A DNA stretch of 64,000 nt from JACKCP01 sp034007295 (GTDB lineage: Bacteria; Desulfobacterota; Desulfobacteria; Desulfobacterales; JACKCP01), in NCBI GenBank assembly GCA_034007295.1, contig JAVERC010000002.1, positions 124,001 to 188,000 on the forward strand. Direction: 5' to 3'. Of this stretch, positions 63,243 to 64,000 are shown piece by piece. Each line of letters starts with the position of its first letter. Position 1 is the first letter of the stretch. A model generated the notes under the pieces. That model ran no database searches. It was not told the origin of the DNA and saw only the letters and a list, made by a program, of their open reading frames with translations. A program made the translations under genes and the position numbers.

Positions 63243-64000
63243 TTTTGTCTTCTCCAGATAATATCTCCATTTTTAATTGTATACTCGCAAATTCCCTTTA
63301 ATTTTTTCCCAATAAAAGGTGAATTTTTACTTTTTGAAACAAAGCCTTCTCGGGTTACAATCCACTCAAAATCAGGATTTACTATTGTAATATTTGCTTG
63401 GTTTCCTTCAAAAAGTGAATTATTAATACCAATAACTTTTCCTGGATTTATACTCATTTTTTCTGCAAGTTCTTCCATTGAAAGAATACCTGAAAAAACA
63501 AGATTAAGACTTAAAGCAAGTGATGTTTCAAGTCCTGTTATTCCAAAGGCTGCCTCTTCAAAAGGAACAATTTTTTCTTCATCAGAGTGAGGTGCATGAT
63601 CTGTTGCAATTATATCAATTGTATTGTCTTTCAAGGCTTCAATAATTGCAAGTCTGTCAGATTCAGTCCTTAAGGGAGGATTCATTTTTGCATATGTATC
63701 AAACAAGTCTATGGCATCTTCTGTAAGGGTAAAATAATGGGGTGCAGTTTCTGCTGTTACCTTTGTTCCACTTTTTTTTGCATTTCTTATTATTTCAATA
63801 GTTTTTTTGGCACTTACATGGGCAATATGAACTGAATAATCTACAAGAGAACCTACTTCAATATCACGTTTTACTCCAAGACTTTCAGCTGAGTCAGGAA
63901 TTCCTGTAAGTCCAAGTCTTGTTGACACTATTCCTTCATTCATAACTCCTTTGCCTGAAAGTGAAAGTTCTTCACTGTGGCATATAACAGGAAGCTCAAA
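63239..64000 (-). CDS. pyrC: Dihydroorotase, partial
   Basis: Pyrimidine enzyme of the class I (cyclic amidohydrolase) dihydroorotases; only the last ~254 codons are here, and the gene continues past the right edge. Visible are VICHSEELSLSGKGVMNEG at the edge, HIAHVSAKKTIEIIRNAKK, VTAETAPHYFTLTED, KMNPPLRTE and IATDHAPH with catalytic metal ligands and Asp, then ITGLETSLALSLN. The frame is open from the window edge through an internal ATG at 63943, which is not the start. It lies upstream of, and overlaps, the response-regulator gene. Confidence 0.95.
   Translation of the reverse strand, partial: FELPVICHSEELSLSGKGVMNEGIVSTRLGLTGIPDSAESLGVKRDIEVGSLVDYSVHIAHVSAKKTIEIIRNAKKSGTKVTAETAPHYFTLTEDAIDLFDTYAKMNPPLRTESDRLAIIEALKDNTIDIIATDHAPHSDEEKIVPFEEAAFGITGLETSLALSLNLVFSGILSMEELAEKMSINPGKVIGINNSLFEGNQANITIVNPDFEWIVTREGFVSKSKNSPFIGKKLKGICEYTIKNGDIIWRRQN

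Overview
This window is an AT-rich bacterial chromosome segment. It has ordinary bacterial operons, two tRNAs and RNase P RNA, with no phage and no complete insertion sequence. The gene set points to an anaerobic Gram-negative of the Desulfobacterota, most likely Desulfobacterales: a HesB-type selenoprotein with an in-frame UGA, a bacteriohemerythrin, an NtrC-type sigma-54 regulator, OmpA and RseP, a Zn-ribbon coiled-coil protein, DUF2804, an SprA-like protein and several phasin-like proteins. The assignment is an inference from gene content and low GC; no 16S rRNA is present.

Layout. 1-7.3 kb: uppS(end)-cdsA-dxr-rseP, then purL (with a fused PurS-like N-terminus) and purQ. 7.3-12.4 kb: reverse-strand DEAD-box helicase, tandem universal stress protein and manC-type GMP/PMI enzyme, plus one forward orphan. 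12.5-23.0 kb: a long forward block, HAD hydrolase-xerC-hslV-hslU-argB-argD-argF-argG-argH-lipoprotein-folK-pgsA, with very short gaps and several overlaps, probably read as one or a few transcripts. 23-34 kb: hemerythrin, clpB, the HesB selenoprotein, NUDIX, cold-shock protein, YcgN family, purB, OmpA, dual ATPase, tRNA-Arg, Smr and DUF503. 34-39.7 kb: DUF2804, a dynamin-like GTPase, SprA-like protein, an orphan and hisB. 40-47.9 kb: dnaG-rpoD-tRNA-Met, Nif3, Zn-ribbon, rnpB, an HPr-fusion protein and ispD. 47.9-52.7 kb: LOG, thioesterase and PfpI on the reverse strand, map and a YchJ-like protein (both with SEC-C), and three phasin-like genes. 53.1-56.1 kb: argC, folD and an M23 peptidase. 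56.9-61.8 kb: an unusual acetyltransferase / ATPase-acetyltransferase / aminotransferase / MFS cluster. 61.8-64 kb: a sigma-54 response regulator overlapping pyrC, which runs off the window.

The most notable items are four. (1) The HesB/IscA-like selenoprotein at 27085-27402, with Sec33 at the position of the first IscA cysteine and a SECIS-like hairpin after the UGA. (2) A family of about 140-bp, MITE-like, imperfectly palindromic repeats bounded by TA. There are about a dozen copies or remnants, all intergenic and mostly just after stop codons, with three clustered at 56.1-56.9 kb. (3) The 56.9-61.8 kb gene cluster, which looks like an uncharacterised small-molecule modification and export system. 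(4) A protein in which an HPr phosphocarrier domain is fused to a long unrecognised N-terminal region.
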